Source: Collinsella aerofaciens (GTDB taxonomy: Bacteria > Actinomycetota > Coriobacteriia > Coriobacteriales > Coriobacteriaceae). From it: a stretch of 30,871 nt of DNA. The notes below the pieces were generated by a model. The model ran no database searches. It saw only the letters and a list, made by a program, of their open reading frames with translations, and was not told the DNA's origin. This document shows positions 30,295 through 30,871 of this stretch, one piece after another; positions within the stretch are counted from its first letter, which is position 1, and the number at the start of each line of letters is the position of its first letter. A program made the translations under genes and the position numbers. The stretch lies in NCBI RefSeq assembly GCF_028206995.1, contig NZ_JAQLFL010000018.1, forward strand, positions 1 through 30,871. The letters run 5' to 3'.

Positions 30295-30345
30295 AGTATA
30301 ACAGAATGATAACGCGCCGTTATCCCAAAAAAGGAATAACGGCGC
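30295..30345 (-). promoter_or_regulatory. dnaB promoter and overlapping operator-like inverted repeats
   Basis: On the minus strand an extended -10, TGTTATACT (TATACT at 30300-30295), stands about 47 nt before the dnaB start. The -35 area lies inside two inverted repeats built from the same half-site: GATAACG (30308-30314) with CGTTATC (30318-30324), and 30314-30326 with 30333-30345 (one mismatch) around AAAAAA. Such repeats could bind the XRE regulator of this operon. Confidence 0.55.
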
Positions 30346-30383
30346 ACCGAAAGGAGGTCATAGCTATTGTAGGACAAATGAAA

Positions 30384-30417
30384 AGGCGCTTTCAGTGAAA
30401 GCGCCTAGGGATTTTTT
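30384..30417. terminator. Strong hairpin, probable bidirectional terminator
   Basis: AGGCGCTTTC (30384-30393) and GAAAGCGCCT (30397-30406) form a perfect 10-bp stem. On the minus strand TTTTC follows directly; on the plus strand a TTTTTT run follows after six bases. Confidence 0.75.
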
Positions 30418-30660
30418 CAAGATTGCAGACTGAAAAAGGAGATCACCCCTCGGCTGGCGTTCAAAACCAACCGAGAGGATATACTCCGCGAGTGATTCAT
30501 CCTACGGGATGAATCCTCTTACCCAAACGGAGTACCATTCCTTGAGGTGCTAACTCTCGTTCCCGTTCGGTGGTTCCCATAATATGCAAGATTCCACATA
30601 TGCGTAATGAAAATCTAGGATTCATAAAGTGGCGACAATTGGCTGGGCTTGAAGGGTTCT
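30418..30660. ncRNA. Structured noncoding region, possible RNA ending at the hairpin 30384-30406
   Basis: No ORF is supported here. Several stems are visible: CTCGGCTGG (30449-30457) with CCAACCGAG (30467-30475), one mismatch; an outer stem TACTCCG (30482-30488) with CGGAGTA (30528-30534) enclosing a perfect 9-bp hairpin, GATTCATCC (30494-30502) / GGATGAATC (30507-30515). A minus-strand transcript would end in an intrinsic terminator at 30406-30384. It could be a small RNA, a leader, or a transfer or replication origin. No known RNA family is recognised. Confidence 0.4.
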
Positions 30661-30661
30661 G

Positions 30662-30708
30662 GCGCTATTCCTCAAAACTGAAAATAATTCGATTTTGAGG
30701 AATAGCGC
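30662..30708. repeat. 16-bp perfect inverted repeat (origin-like)
   Basis: GCGCTATTCCTCAAAA (30662-30677) and TTTTGAGGAATAGCGC (30693-30708) with a 15-nt AT-rich spacer. A second hairpin, GGCGC/GCGCC (30720-30724 and 30729-30733), follows, then a purine-rich stretch with AATAATAAG units to about 30780. No T run follows on either strand, so it is not a typical terminator. Inverted repeats of this kind occur at oriT and at replication origins. Confidence 0.7.
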
Positions 30709-30790
30709 GATTTGGTGACGGCGCATGAGCGCCGGAGGAAAAGGAGTAAGAGGATAATAAGAATAATAAGGAGAAGGATAACATTTGTGT

Positions 30791-30871
30791 TTAATGCCAG
30801 GCCTTCGGGAGGATCACGCCGGGGGCCTTATAGTTGAATTCCTTGTGGTTGGCGCTCACTGGGACATTCCA
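30791..30871 (-). CDS. 3' end of a gene entering from the right
   Basis: The minus strand is open from the window edge to a TAA at 30793-30791, giving 26 residues that end SANHKEFNYKAPGVILPKAWH. The residues look like a folded-protein C-terminus, and the purine-rich region follows. The rest of the gene lies beyond the window. No function can be assigned. Confidence 0.5.
   Translation of the reverse strand, partial: WNVPVSANHKEFNYKAPGVILPKAWH

Noticed and set aside
30418..30600. tRNA or tmRNA
   Set aside because: No cloverleaf, CCA end or tag-peptide frame could be fitted to the stems.

Overview
The window is GC-rich bacterial DNA with Shine-Dalgarno-led, tightly packed operons. A single-membrane type Tad pilus locus (no secretin), the codon use and the accessory gene families suggest an actinobacterium, most likely a gut or oral Coriobacteriia (Collinsella/Olsenella-like). 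This is an inference, since no rRNA or housekeeping marker is present. The right two thirds look like a mobile element (conjugative element or large plasmid): an ArdC-like antirestriction protein, an ArdA-like protein, DUF3846-like proteins, a DnaB helicase, toxin-antitoxin-like genes and small regulators.

Layout. 1-835: an XRE regulator and a 57-aa protein. 836-8382: a Tad/Flp pilus operon with two near-identical Flp pilins, prepilin peptidase, three TadE/G pseudopilins, CpaB/RcpC, TadA/CpaF ATPase, TadB, TadC and a decayed small membrane gene. 8383-8811: a repeat-rich intergenic region. 8812-15929: nine plus-strand accessory genes behind four copies of one leader motif. 15952-20066: a small membrane protein, then an operon of a membrane protein and a 1086-aa Tat-exported protein. 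20079-20679: a toxin-antitoxin-like pair whose toxin is broken by a perfect palindrome. 20782-25528: a minus-strand operon (nucleotidyltransferase, possible HEPN protein, membrane proteins, and a gene with a weak form of the shared tail). 25637-26881: a tandem-domain protein with the shared tail. 26892-30248: a minus-strand dnaB operon ending in an XRE regulator. 30249-30871: structured noncoding DNA and the 3' end of another minus-strand gene.

The most striking signal is a short C-terminal motif, roughly S-L-D-[DE]-[LM]-C-x-x-K-x-x-E-A-x-L, about 13-26 residues from the end of nine otherwise different proteins, plus two weaker copies. One carrier is ArdC-like, and a plasmid ArdC is known to travel to the recipient during conjugation. 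I therefore propose that the tail is a sorting or translocation tag, or a docking motif for one shared partner, on a set of cargo proteins. Four of the transcription units in the 8.8-15.9 kb cluster are preceded by GCTACTTnTGTCCC, which lies exactly 60 nt before the Shine-Dalgarno core in three cases and 64 nt in the fourth. This suggests that the tagged proteins form one regulon.
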